A stretch of DNA of 64,000 nucleotides from Gemmobacter denitrificans. GTDB taxonomy: Bacteria > Pseudomonadota > Alphaproteobacteria > Rhodobacterales > Rhodobacteraceae. How positions within the stretch are numbered: position 1 is the stretch's first letter; the number at the start of each line of letters is the position of its first letter. The DNA lies in assembly GCF_036964905.1 (NCBI RefSeq), contig NZ_JBALHR010000009.1:1-64000 (forward strand), written 5' to 3'. Of this stretch, positions 34,111-43,029 are shown one piece after another. Position numbers and translations under genes: made by a program. The notes under the pieces were generated by a model. That model worked only from the letters and a program-made list of their open reading frames with translations, had not been told where the DNA came from and searched no databases.

Positions 34111-37034
34111 CCGACATCCTCGGCTTTGGCTTGGGTGGTCATGTCCCATTCGCCAAAGCGGGCGAGATGGTCATAATCGCCGGGAAAACGGCTTTCGAAT
34201 ACGGCGCGGCGGGCGGTATAGCCGGTGTCGCGCTGCATGTAGCGGGCGATGAGGCGGTGCAGATCCTCCCACACCTTGCCGGTGATTGCGGGCGTGATCT
34301 CGGTGGCCTCGATCTTGGGCTTTGACCCCAGCCCGACATAGCTGATCCGTGCCACCTCACGCGGGCCCAGCCGGTCAAACCCGCCCCTTTCGGCCATGGC
34401 TGCGGCCAGCAACAACTGTTTGTCGAATTGCGCCTGCTGCTTTTGCGTGGGCGGCGTGCCGGTCTTGTAATCAATGATATGCAGCCGCCCGTCGGGCAGT
34501 TCATCAATCCGGTCGGGCGTGCCGGACAGCGTGAAATCATGCGGCTCCAGCCGAACAGAGCCTTTTTTCTCAAGGCTCACCGGAATGCCACCGGCCATGC
34601 TGTCATGATCCAGAAAGAAATCCGCTGCGCGGTCCAGCCGGGCCTGCCACAGGGCGCGGGCGGCGGGCCATGGCACTTTTTCCCCCAGAACCTGTTCGGC
34701 AATCGACAACAGGCGCAGGCGTGCCCCGGCCCGGGTTTCGGGTTCCCGCTCTTTGACAAAGCGTTCCAGAATTTCATGCAGGATGGTGCCGCGCAGCCTT
34801 GCATCCGGGCTGCGATGCAGCGGGTCGAGCTTTTTCAGCCGCAGGATATAGCGGGCATAAACGGCATAGGGGTCACGGATCAGGGTGGCGATGCGGGTTA
34901 GCGCCAGTTCACGCGGGCGATGCGCCACCGGGGGACGCGGGGCCGGGCGATGGGCCATGGGTTCCTCGGCTACCGGGCGTTCCAGCGCATCGGCCAGACG
35001 CAGCCACTCTGCCCCCCGCGCCCGCATCGCGGCCAGTGCCGCCGGGCCGCCCTTGTCCGGCAAGCCGCCCAGAAGGTTGGTCAGCCGGTTCAGCCAGCGC
35101 GAAGGCACACATTCGGCCTCGGCATCGCGGCGGGCGCGGGTCAGCACCACGCGGGGGGCGCAGATGGCCTGTTGGTAATCATGTGCCGACAGGCCGATCC
35201 GGCGTTCCGGCAACAGCAGACCCGCATCCTTGCGCATCTTGCGGTTCAGCCAGGGGTCGGGCGGCGGCAATTGCGGCCAGATGCCATCGTTCAACCCGCC
35301 CAGGATCACCAGTTCGGCGCCCTGAACCCGGGCCTCCAGCGTGCCCCAGATCATCAGATGCGGATGCGGCGGCGGGATGTCTTCGCGCACCTCGCCCCGG
35401 CTGATTACCGCATCGAACAGATCGCGGTAATCGGCCAGCCCCAGAATACCGCCTGCTGCAGCTTCGGCCTGCAGGGCACCCACCACTCTGGCCGCCTCTT
35501 GCCCCGCCGCATGCAGCCAGAGCGCACCGGTCCCCTTGCCCCATGGCCCGCGGCACAGCCGTTCGGCGAGTGTCAGATGGCCCGCCAGGTGATCTACCAA
35601 GGTTGCGCGCCCCAGGCTTTCCAGCCCCAGAAGCGTGTCGATCACCCATTCGGCCCAGACCGGGCCATCGTCATGCTGGCTGGCCCAGTGCCGCAGGCTT
35701 TCGGCATCAGGGAAGGGCGGGCCATATTTGCGCAGCTTCAGTTCCAGCTCGCGCGTCAGCCGCAGATGTTCGCCGCGCCGGGCATCGCTGGCCACCAGCG
35801 GATGTTTCAGCACGGTCAGCAGGGCCTCGGCCGTCAGCCTTGTGCCCATCACGCGCGTGATGTGGCGCAACAGCCGACCGGGCGCAGACAGCGCAAGCGG
35901 CCGCCCGGCACTGTCATCGGGGACGATGCCCCAGTGGTCCAGCGCGGCGGTTACCTGCCGGGTCAGGTTCCGATCGGGGGTCACAAGGGCGCTCACAGTG
36001 CCGTTTTCGGCGGCTTCGCGCAAGATCAGGGCAATCGCCAGCGCTTCGTCGCGCGGGCTTTCAGCCTCGATCAGCGTCATGCCCGATGTGGCTTCGGCCA
36101 GATCATCCAGCCGCGCGCCTTCGACCAGCCATTGATCGGTCACCGGCGCGGGGCGCAGCGACAAGGACACCAGCCGGTTGCGCGCCGGGCTGGGGGGTGG
36201 CAGGTCGGTCCAGTCGTCAATGTCATCCGGGGTCAGGGCCAGCCGGTCCATCAACCGGCGAAACCGGTATTGCGGATGGTCTTCGGCGGTCAGCGCATCG
36301 GCCATGCTGTCCCAGATCGCCGCGGGCAGGTCGCGGTCATAGCCGGGCAGCACCAGCGCCCCCTGCGGCAGCGCGGCGACGGCCTGCATGAACAGCAGCG
36401 TCGTGCCGCGCGAAGCGGTTGACCCGGCCACGATCACCGGATCGGCGGGCGGAGCGGTGTGCCACAGCTGCGCCAAAGCCTCGACCACGCGGCGTTGCCG
36501 GGCCTCGGGGTCCGGGGCCTCGTCGGTGCCGAAAAACGGCGCAAGGATCTGCATGAAGGATTGCGTCCGCGTCCAATGCGCCGAATGGTTCGATACATCC
36601 AGGTGCTGGATCACCTCGGGCGGCACGCCTTCGCCCTGCATTTCATCCATCAGCCCGGCCAGACTGTCGGCCAGATCGAACAGCGCGGATCGCGGGGCCA
36701 GATCGGGCTGCGCATCCAGCAGCCGCGCCACAAGTTGCGTCAGCTCCAACCTGCGGCGCAGGGGGGGCACGGCGGCGGGGATGCCTTGCAAGGCAGCCTC
36801 GAGCGCCAGATCGGTGACCAGACGGATACGCGGCAGAAAGCGCGCGCCCGACCGGGTCAGCAATTCGGTGATCCGCCGCCGCATCCTTTGCGTGTTCACG
36901 AAAAGCTGCACCCGCGCCATCGCCTCGGGCGGCTGGCCCTGCATGCGTTCGGTCAGGCCCTGTACCAGACCGGCGGGAAAATCCACGCCGGGGGCCAGGG
37001 CAAAGACGCGGGGTTTGGGGCTGGGGTCAAACAT
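34107..37034 (-). CDS. addB: Double-strand break repair protein AddB
   Basis: 975 residues. Partner of AddA: an inactivated helicase-like N-terminal region that may read Chi-like sequences, and a C-terminal RecB-family nuclease domain (LPDGRLHIIDYKTGTPPTQKQ, about residue 865). ALVLPGYDRDL and VILGGLNDGIWPQLPPPDPWLN are alphaproteobacterial AddB signatures. ATG 37034 (MFDPSPKPRVFALAPGVDF) is the natural N-terminus and overlaps the murU stop by 8 bases. The overlap with addA ensures coupled synthesis of the heterodimer. Confidence 0.94.
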   Translation of the reverse strand: MFDPSPKPRVFALAPGVDFPAGLVQGLTERMQGQPPEAMARVQLFVNTQRMRRRITELLTRSGARFLPRIRLVTDLALEAALQGIPAAVPPLRRRLELTQLVARLLDAQPDLAPRSALFDLADSLAGLMDEMQGEGVPPEVIQHLDVSNHSAHWTRTQSFMQILAPFFGTDEAPDPEARQRRVVEALAQLWHTAPPADPVIVAGSTASRGTTLLFMQAVAALPQGALVLPGYDRDLPAAIWDSMADALTAEDHPQYRFRRLMDRLALTPDDIDDWTDLPPPSPARNRLVSLSLRPAPVTDQWLVEGARLDDLAEATSGMTLIEAESPRDEALAIALILREAAENGTVSALVTPDRNLTRQVTAALDHWGIVPDDSAGRPLALSAPGRLLRHITRVMGTRLTAEALLTVLKHPLVASDARRGEHLRLTRELELKLRKYGPPFPDAESLRHWASQHDDGPVWAEWVIDTLLGLESLGRATLVDHLAGHLTLAERLCRGPWGKGTGALWLHAAGQEAARVVGALQAEAAAGGILGLADYRDLFDAVISRGEVREDIPPPHPHLMIWGTLEARVQGAELVILGGLNDGIWPQLPPPDPWLNRKMRKDAGLLLPERRIGLSAHDYQQAICAPRVVLTRARRDAEAECVPSRWLNRLTNLLGGLPDKGGPAALAAMRARGAEWLRLADALERPVAEEPMAHRPAPRPPVAHRPRELALTRIATLIRDPYAVYARYILRLKKLDPLHRSPDARLRGTILHEILERFVKEREPETRAGARLRLLSIAEQVLGEKVPWPAARALWQARLDRAADFFLDHDSMAGGIPVSLEKKGSVRLEPHDFTLSGTPDRIDELPDGRLHIIDYKTGTPPTQKQQAQFDKQLLLAAAMAERGGFDRLGPREVARISYVGLGSKPKIEATEITPAITGKVWEDLHRLIARYMQRDTGYTARRAVFESRFPGDYDHLARFGEWDMTTQAKAEDVG

Positions 37035-37722
37035 CGGCCAAAAGGGCCTCGGCCAGGGGGATGCTGTCCGGGCGGCCCACATCGGCGCAGCCACCCTGAT
37101 GGATCAACCCGAAAGCCCGGCCACGGGCAATCGCCTGATCCCAGAGCAGATTGAGCGAAAAGACCTGCTGTGGAATATCGGCCAGACGGTCGGTTTGCGT
37201 GATATGGGCGCCGATATAGGTCAGCCCCGGCTGCCCTGCGGCGCGTTGCAACCGCCCATCGGCATCCATCAGAAAATCGCCGCTGCCGCGATGGCCGGTG
37301 AAATCGGCGGCGGGCAGCAGCAGCAGCAGCACATCCATACGCGCCGGATCCCATGCGGCGGCAAGCTGCACCAGCGGGTTCTGCCCGGTCCAGACGCTGT
37401 CGCTGTTCATGACAAAGACCGGGTCTGCGCCCAATAGCGGCAGGGCCGCCCGCAGCCCGCCGCCGGTTTCAAGGATCGCGGCTGTTTCGTCGGAAATCAT
37501 CACATCGGGTCGGCCTGCCAGATGGGTGCGGATTTGATCGGCGCGGTAATGCACATTGACCACGATCCGATCGAGCGCCAGCCCCTCGGCCTGATCGAGC
37601 GCGTGATCAATCAGCGCCCGGCCCGCAACCGGGATCAACGGTTTGGGCCGGTCGGCGGTCAGGGCGCCCATCCGGGTGCCAAAGCCCGCCGCAAACAGCA
37701 TCAGGGCGCGGGGCTGGGGCAT
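37027..37722 (-). CDS. murU: N-acetylmuramate-1-phosphate uridylyltransferase (MurU-like)
   Basis: 231-residue nucleotidyltransferase. LMLFAAGFGTRMGALTADRPKPLIPVAGRALIDHAL contains the pyrophosphorylase motif GxGTRM and the Lys of the PKP motif. VMNSDSVW carries a metal-binding Asp, and the C-terminal DVGRPDSI is typical. Together with the adjacent AmgK-like kinase it forms the peptidoglycan salvage route MurNAc to MurNAc-1-P to UDP-MurNAc, known from Pseudomonas and Caulobacter, which bypasses fosfomycin-sensitive synthesis. The assignment depends on the pair; alone it could be a generic sugar-1-P nucleotidyltransferase. Start ATG 37722 overlaps amgK by 22 bases. Confidence 0.85.
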   Translation of the reverse strand: MPQPRALMLFAAGFGTRMGALTADRPKPLIPVAGRALIDHALDQAEGLALDRIVVNVHYRADQIRTHLAGRPDVMISDETAAILETGGGLRAALPLLGADPVFVMNSDSVWTGQNPLVQLAAAWDPARMDVLLLLLPAADFTGHRGSGDFLMDADGRLQRAAGQPGLTYIGAHITQTDRLADIPQQVFSLNLLWDQAIARGRAFGLIHQGGCADVGRPDSIPLAEALLADV

Positions 37723-38702
37723 TGCGCGGCAATCCTTGCAAGATGGTCGGGGCTGGGTTCGGGCAGCGTGTCGCGGCAGATTGCGGCCAGATCGGCCAGC
37801 GCGGGATGGGCCAGATTGCGCTGCAACTGGCCCCAGACGCGGGGCAGCAGCCGCAGGTAGCCCGGTTTGCCGCCATGGATACACAGCCGGGCAAAAACGC
37901 CGATGATGCGCAGCGCGCGTTGCGCACCAAGCGTGGCATAGGCGGCCTCTGTCGTGCCGGTTCGGGCGGCAAAACGGGCTAGGATCGCCGCTTCGGTGTC
38001 GGGGCTGACGTCGCGGCGGGCATCCTGCAGCAGCGACACCAGATCATAGGCGGGCTGGCCCATCTGCGCCAATTGGAAATCCAGCAGACCAACCTGCGCC
38101 ACCCCGGAACGGTCGGGCAGGTGCAGCAGGTTTTCGGCGTGAAAATCGCGCAGGATCAGCACGCGCGGCCCATCGGCGTGGCGGCCCATCGCATCGGTCA
38201 GCGCCCGGACAAATCCGGCACGGTCGCCCGTATCGCCGGTGATTCCCCGGCGATACCAATCCAGCGCAAAGGTGGCCGCTTCCGCCCATTCGGCAGCGGT
38301 CAGGTCGATCAGGCCGGGGGGCGCGGGGGTGGCCTGCAGATGCAGCAGGGCATCTGCGGCGAGCGCATAAAGCGGCAGCTCACGCCCGGGCGATTGCGCA
38401 AGGAGTCTGGCAAACAGCGCATCGCCCAGATCCTCGATCAGCAGAAAGCCATGATCCAGATCCTGCGCCAGAATATGCGGGGCCGAAAGGCCAAGGCCCG
38501 TCAGGTGCCGCGCAATCGCGATAAAGGCGGCAGGATCATCGCCCTTGCCCGGGGGGGCATCCATCAAGACCGCGCTTTGCCCCGCCATCACAAGGCGATC
38601 ATAGCTGCGGTCCGATGCATCCCCCGCCAGAAAGCGCCGTTCGGCCTGCGCCCATCCGGCGCGGGTGATGAACCGGTCTGACAGATCGCGGCGGGTGGTC
38701 AT
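37701..38702 (-). CDS. amgK: N-acetylmuramate/N-acetylglucosamine kinase (AmgK-like)
   Basis: 333-residue aminoglycoside-phosphotransferase-fold kinase. LAGDASDRSYDRL is the N-terminal loop, and ILRDFHAENLLHLPDR holds the catalytic loop (HxDxxxxN-like with Asp and Asn). VGLLDFQLAQMGQPAYDLVSLLQDARRDV is the DFG-equivalent metal site with the LLQDAR motif of the AmgK family. It phosphorylates the anomeric position of MurNAc/GlcNAc. Start ATG 38702 overlaps the tsaE stop (ATGA). An in-frame upstream extension lies within tsaE and is rejected. Confidence 0.87.
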   Translation of the reverse strand: MTTRRDLSDRFITRAGWAQAERRFLAGDASDRSYDRLVMAGQSAVLMDAPPGKGDDPAAFIAIARHLTGLGLSAPHILAQDLDHGFLLIEDLGDALFARLLAQSPGRELPLYALAADALLHLQATPAPPGLIDLTAAEWAEAATFALDWYRRGITGDTGDRAGFVRALTDAMGRHADGPRVLILRDFHAENLLHLPDRSGVAQVGLLDFQLAQMGQPAYDLVSLLQDARRDVSPDTEAAILARFAARTGTTEAAYATLGAQRALRIIGVFARLCIHGGKPGYLRLLPRVWGQLQRNLAHPALADLAAICRDTLPEPSPDHLARIAAQCPSPAP

Positions 38703-39163
38703 GCCCGGCCCCAATCGTCGGACAGCCGCGTCAGGATGGGTTCTGGCCCTGTCATGACAACCCGTCGCCCGTCGCCTTCGACGTAAAACTCCAGCCTGAT
38801 TGCGTCTTGCGGGGCGAGCTTGCCCAATCTGTCGGGCCATTCGATCAGGCAGATCGCGCTGGAAAAGGCTGCCTCCAGCCCCAGTTCGATCACCTCATCG
38901 GGATGGGACAGGCGGTACAGATCGACATGCCAGATATCGCCCCGGTCATCTTCATAGGTCTGGATCAGGGTGAAACTGGGTGAGGGCACCTCGGTCCCCG
39001 CCCCCAGCCGGGACTGAATCAGGGCGCGCGCAAAATGGGTCTTTCCGGCACCGATCTGGCCCGACAGCAGCAAGGTCATGCCCGGGCCTGCCTGTTCCGC
39101 CCAGCATTGGCCCAGCCGCGTGGTTGCCGTGTCATCGGGCAGGAAAAGATCAAGACGGGTCAT
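38699..39163 (-). CDS. tsaE: tRNA threonylcarbamoyladenosine biosynthesis ATPase TsaE
   Basis: 154-residue P-loop protein needed for t6A37 formation with TsaB/TsaD. Walker A is LLSGQIGAGKTHFARAL (about residues 32-48). SPSFTLIQTYEDDRG and WHVDLYRLSHPDEVIELG are the core family segments, with LIEWPDRLG near the C-terminus. The gene leads a five-gene leftward chain (tsaE-amgK-murU-addB-addA) in which every junction overlaps. This mixed chain occurs in related alphaproteobacteria from general knowledge. Confidence 0.94.
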   Translation of the reverse strand: MTRLDLFLPDDTATTRLGQCWAEQAGPGMTLLLSGQIGAGKTHFARALIQSRLGAGTEVPSPSFTLIQTYEDDRGDIWHVDLYRLSHPDEVIELGLEAAFSSAICLIEWPDRLGKLAPQDAIRLEFYVEGDGRRVVMTGPEPILTRLSDDWGRA

Positions 39164-39205
39164 GGCCGCGATCTTACCCGCCCCCGCTGCGGCTGCAAGC
39201 CCGTG

Positions 39206-40780
39206 TCAGGCGGTCTTCAGCGCGGGACTGCGGGTATCGCCTTGCAAACCGCTGCCATCCCGCCCCAGCAGACGGAACCGGACAAGGGTTGATCCGCCGG
39301 GCAGGGCGCTGAACCGGCACTCCACCAAACGGCCATCGACCAGACGCAATTCGCTATGCAGACCTTGATCGCGGCTGATCTCGCAGGTGCGAAACCTGGC
39401 CGCTTCGGCCCAGAACGTCGTGGGGGCACAATGATCGCGCCAATGATTGCACAGGCCGGAAATGGTGGCATTGATAACCGAAGTGGACGGATCATTGCCC
39501 CAGAGATCGTCATAGGCGGCATTGGTCATCACCAATTGCCCGGTTGAGGAAAACACGGCCAAGCCCTGATCAAATTCGTCGATCACCGCCTGCCCCAGTT
39601 CCAGATCGGCACGATAGCGGCGGATGCGCGAAATCTCGGTCGAGATATCCTCGATCATCAGTGCCATGGCCCCGTTGGGGTGCGGCCGCCCGATCACGCG
39701 ATAGGTCTGGCCGCCCGGCAGGCTCCAGGTTTCTTCGTAAAGGCCGCTGGAGGCCGCCTTTTCCAGATCGACCATCTGTTTGCGCCAGGTCCGGTAATCC
39801 TTGGGTTCCGGGATCATGTTGCGTTCGCGCATCCCGTCCAGCAGGGCAAACAGCGTGGGGCGCATTGACAGGAAATCCGGCGGCAGACCCGTAAGTTCCA
39901 GCAGGGCAGGATTGAACAGGGCCAGTTGGCGCTGCCGGTCAAAGATTGCCAGCCCGATTGGCAGATGGGCAAAGGTCTTGGTCAACGTCTGGGTAAAATC
40001 GCGCAGTGCATCTTCGGCCGCAATCAGCGCATCGGCGGGCAGGGCGTAATTCACCTGGTTCTGGCCGTCCTGATGCTGCACCAGTTCGAACCAGTTTTCC
40101 TTGCCGCCGCTGCGTTGCAGTTTCTGGCGCTGGTTGCTGCCATTGTGGGGCGCAGCGCCGGTTTCGAACAGTCGGGGCAGGGGCCAGGTCATGTCTTGCC
40201 CGGGATCAAGGTCCTGGCTGGCGCGCAGCAGATAGGCCGAATTGGCCCAGACGATCTGCCCCTGCGCCGATTCACGCCAGGCCATGATCGGGGCCTGTGC
40301 CAGAACCGAACGCAATTGCGCCAGTTCCTCGGTGATCGCGCGAAGTGTCAGCAGATCGGCACCACCGCTGGACAGTTCTTCTTCCATATCCATCAAGGTG
40401 ATGCGGGTCAGCCCGCCGCGCATTTCGGCAGAAAGCACCATGGATCGGTCAGTGGCTGTCAGCGCCAGAACCCCTTCGTCGGGCAATCTGTCCAGCGCCC
40501 TGTCGAAATCGGGAAAACGGTCCTGCATATGGGCGCGCAGCCGTGACCAGGCCGCCCCACCCGCCGAGCCCAGCGACAGCAGGGCGCGGGCGTTGGGGGT
40601 CGCATCGACGAGCGCATCGCCGTCAAACAGAAACGTGGTTCCGCCCCCGCGATCTGCAAAGATGGTGCCGCGGCGGCTGTCGCCGCGCTTTTGCAGCGCT
40701 GCCACCGCCAGCACCCCGGTGATCGCCGCCAGTATCGAGGTCACCAGCAGCCCAAGGGCCATCGGCAGATCCAGATCCAT
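39206..40780 (-). CDS. PAS-domain membrane-anchored signalling protein without kinase domain
   Basis: 524 residues. An N-terminal transmembrane helix (LPMALGLLVTSILAAITGVLAVAAL, about residues 5-29) is followed by several PAS-like modules. Recognisable ones are PIMAWRESAQGQIVWANSAYLL (about 160), LPIGLAIFDRQRQLALFNPALLELTGL (about 300) and DQGLAVFSSTGQLVMTNAAYDDLWG (about 415). No HisKA, HATPase, GGDEF or other output domain is present, so it may be a degenerate sensor or a scaffold. A GGGGGA ribosome binding site supports ATG 40780. A perfect CtrA box lies 50-65 bases upstream. It reads leftward toward tsaE after regB but is separated from regB by 88 bases. Confidence 0.82.
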   Translation of the reverse strand: MDLDLPMALGLLVTSILAAITGVLAVAALQKRGDSRRGTIFADRGGGTTFLFDGDALVDATPNARALLSLGSAGGAAWSRLRAHMQDRFPDFDRALDRLPDEGVLALTATDRSMVLSAEMRGGLTRITLMDMEEELSSGGADLLTLRAITEELAQLRSVLAQAPIMAWRESAQGQIVWANSAYLLRASQDLDPGQDMTWPLPRLFETGAAPHNGSNQRQKLQRSGGKENWFELVQHQDGQNQVNYALPADALIAAEDALRDFTQTLTKTFAHLPIGLAIFDRQRQLALFNPALLELTGLPPDFLSMRPTLFALLDGMRERNMIPEPKDYRTWRKQMVDLEKAASSGLYEETWSLPGGQTYRVIGRPHPNGAMALMIEDISTEISRIRRYRADLELGQAVIDEFDQGLAVFSSTGQLVMTNAAYDDLWGNDPSTSVINATISGLCNHWRDHCAPTTFWAEAARFRTCEISRDQGLHSELRLVDGRLVECRFSALPGGSTLVRFRLLGRDGSGLQGDTRSPALKTA

Positions 40781-40829
40781 CTTTTCCCCCAGTTCAAGAC
40801 GTATCAAGCCAAGGATGTCGGGAAAAGGG

Positions 40830-40844
40830 TTAAGGCGTGGTTAA
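40830..40844 (-). promoter_or_regulatory. CtrA binding site upstream of the PAS protein
   Basis: TTAAGGCGTGGTTAA, an exact TTAA-N7-TTAA match to the alphaproteobacterial cell-cycle regulator CtrA. It lies 50 bases upstream of the PAS gene start in the intergenic gap, the distance expected for a promoter-proximal site. Binding itself is inferred. Confidence 0.7.
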
Positions 40845-40868
40845 TCAAGGTCACCCGGTTTTGATCGG

Positions 40869-42239
40869 TCAGTGATTTGGCGTGTTCTCGCCAAGCGCCT
40901 CGCGCGCGGCAGCGATGCGCGCCATGGGCCATGTCAGTTCGACAATCGCGCCACTGCGGGGCGCGGCTTCGGGGCCGCCATTGGCAAATGTCAGTTCGGC
41001 ACCGCTGCGTTCCAGCAGGGTTTTGGCGATGAACAGGCCTAGGCCCATCCCTTCATATTCCGGGCGCTGCGCCGTGTCAGAGGGCCTGCGGCTGCGCATG
41101 AACGGATCGCCGATCCGGCCAATCACATGCGGCGGATAGCCGGGGCCATCGTCCACGATGCGCAGGGTCAGATGGCCGTCTGACCAGCGCGCCTCGGCCC
41201 AGACGTCGCTGGCGGCGAAATCGACCGCGTTCTGGATCAGGTTGCGCAGCCCGTGGATGATTTCGGGGCGGCGCAGGATGTCAGGCTCTCTTTCGGCAGG
41301 ATCGGGGCCTTCCAGCAGGAAATGCACGGTCTTGCCACGGGACAGATGCGGTTCCGCCGCCTCGCGCAGCACCACCGACAAGGGGGCCTGCCGCAAATGG
41401 CGATCATCCTTGCCCGCACGTCCCATGGACCGCAGGATATCGCGGCACCGGTCGGCCTGTTCGCGGATCAGTTCGGCATCGGCCCGCAGATCGGGCAGAT
41501 CGTCCAGCTCTTCCATCAGCTCGGCGCTGACCAGCTTGATCGTGGCCAGAGGCGTGCCCAGCTCATGCGCTGCTGCCGCCACCACCCCGCCCAGATCTGT
41601 CAGCTTCTGTTCGCGGGCAAGCGCCATCTGCGTGGCAAGCAAGGCTTTTTGCATCGACCGGATTTCAGCGGAAACCCGGTGCGCATAGCTTCCCAGAAAG
41701 GCAATGCCGATGACGATGGCCAGCCAGAACCCGACGGCAAACAGTGGCGGCATGGCCAGTTCACCCGTGCCCGGCAACACCAGCGGCAGGGCCGACCAGG
41801 CCAATACCGATACCAGCGCCACCGCCGTTGCGCCCAGGATCATCGTGGCGCGGCCTTCCAGCGTGGTGGCCGAAATGGTGACGGGGGCAAGGATCAGCAG
41901 CGCAAAAGGATTGCTCAGCCCGCCCGTCAACCACAACAGCGCCGCCAGTTGCGCCAGATCGAACAGCAGCACCAGAAACACCTGCTGATCGGTCAGCCGG
42001 GTATTCTGCGGATAGAGAAAGGTGAACACCAGATTGGCAATGGCCGAAGCCCCGACAACCAACAGGCACATCCCCAGGGGCAGATCGATGCCATAGATCG
42101 GATCGGCCACCAGCAGCGCCGCCACCTGCCCGGCAATCGCGGTCCAGCGGATCAGGGTCAGGGTGCGCAGGCGCAGGAAATCGGTCCGGCTGTCAGCCGC
42201 GATGTTCACGATATCGGGAAGGTTCATATGCTGGCCCAT
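40869..42239 (-). CDS. regB: Redox sensor histidine kinase RegB (PrrB)
   Basis: 456-residue sensor kinase that controls photosynthesis, respiration, and carbon and nitrogen fixation genes in Rhodobacter relatives. About six transmembrane helices fill residues 25-190. The quinone-sensing loop GGLSNPF lies between helices 3 and 4. The H-box is AAAHELGTPLATIKL, with the phospho-His, followed by the redox-active Cys in ADRCRDIL. N, G1 (DDGPGYPP) and G2 (GMGLGLFIAKTLLE) boxes are intact. ATG 42239 and ATG 42227 are both possible starts; neither has a strong ribosome binding site. Divergent from senC, as in R. capsulatus. Confidence 0.95.
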   Translation of the reverse strand: MGQHMNLPDIVNIAADSRTDFLRLRTLTLIRWTAIAGQVAALLVADPIYGIDLPLGMCLLVVGASAIANLVFTFLYPQNTRLTDQQVFLVLLFDLAQLAALLWLTGGLSNPFALLILAPVTISATTLEGRATMILGATAVALVSVLAWSALPLVLPGTGELAMPPLFAVGFWLAIVIGIAFLGSYAHRVSAEIRSMQKALLATQMALAREQKLTDLGGVVAAAAHELGTPLATIKLVSAELMEELDDLPDLRADAELIREQADRCRDILRSMGRAGKDDRHLRQAPLSVVLREAAEPHLSRGKTVHFLLEGPDPAEREPDILRRPEIIHGLRNLIQNAVDFAASDVWAEARWSDGHLTLRIVDDGPGYPPHVIGRIGDPFMRSRRPSDTAQRPEYEGMGLGLFIAKTLLERSGAELTFANGGPEAAPRSGAIVELTWPMARIAAAREALGENTPNH

Positions 42240-42336
42240 GCTGTCGCAGGCGGTTACTTTGGCATTGTTACCGGGGCGCAACTGGTGGATCAATGCGGCC
42301 GGATGCGGATCACGTCACATAGCGCGGGAGAGCGGG

Positions 42337-42969
42337 ATGCAAAGGCTGTATGCAGGGGTTGCGATGGCGGCAGTGGTGGCCATGATCGGGGGGCTGATCG
42401 TTTATACCCAGATGCCCCGCAACTCTGACCCCTTTGCCGCCTGCCGGGCAGGTGCCGTCGGGGGCGGGGCGATTGGCGGACCCTTCACGCTGGTCAATGG
42501 CGATGGCCGAACGGTGACCGATGCCGAGGTGATCACCAAGCCTTCGCTGGTCTATTTCGGTTATACCTTCTGCCCCGATGTCTGCCCGCTGGACAATGCC
42601 CGCAACGCCGAGGCGATCGATCTGCTGGATGCCAAGGGGGTTGATGTGACCCCGGTGTTCATTTCCATCGATCCGCAGCGCGATACGCCCGAAGTGGTGA
42701 AGGATTTTGCGGCAAACCTGCACCCGAAGATGATCGGTCTGACCGGCAGCCCGGAACAGGTGAAGGCGGCATCGCAGGCCTACAAGACCTATTTCAAGGC
42801 GCAACCGGCCGAGGATGAATTCTATCTGGTCGATCATTCGACCTTTACCTATCTGGTTCTGCCCGGCACCGGCTTTGCCGAATTCTACAAGCGCGAAACC
42901 ACGCCGCAGCAGATGGCCGATAACGTCGCCTGTTATGTCGATGCCGCGCAAAAGCTTGTGAAAAATTGA
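42337..42969 (+). CDS. senC: SCO1/SenC/PrrC family copper-binding thioredoxin-fold protein
   Basis: 210 residues. An N-terminal membrane anchor (LYAGVAMAAVVAMIGGLIVY) exports the domain to the periplasm. The thioredoxin-like fold carries the copper ligands FCPDVCPLD (Cys-x3-Cys) and the His of YLVDHSTFTYLV. It assists copper insertion into cytochrome c oxidase and is linked to signalling by RegB/PrrB. ATG 42337 follows GGGAGAGCGGG. It is first in the senC-regA-hvrA rightward series. Confidence 0.95.
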   Translation: MQRLYAGVAMAAVVAMIGGLIVYTQMPRNSDPFAACRAGAVGGGAIGGPFTLVNGDGRTVTDAEVITKPSLVYFGYTFCPDVCPLDNARNAEAIDLLDAKGVDVTPVFISIDPQRDTPEVVKDFAANLHPKMIGLTGSPEQVKAASQAYKTYFKAQPAEDEFYLVDHSTFTYLVLPGTGFAEFYKRETTPQQMADNVACYVDAAQKLVKN

Positions 42970-43029
42970 CCTTCCGGTCATACCGCCCTAGGTTTGCCGC
43001 TGATGGGAAAATGCGAAGGGTGACGCAAG

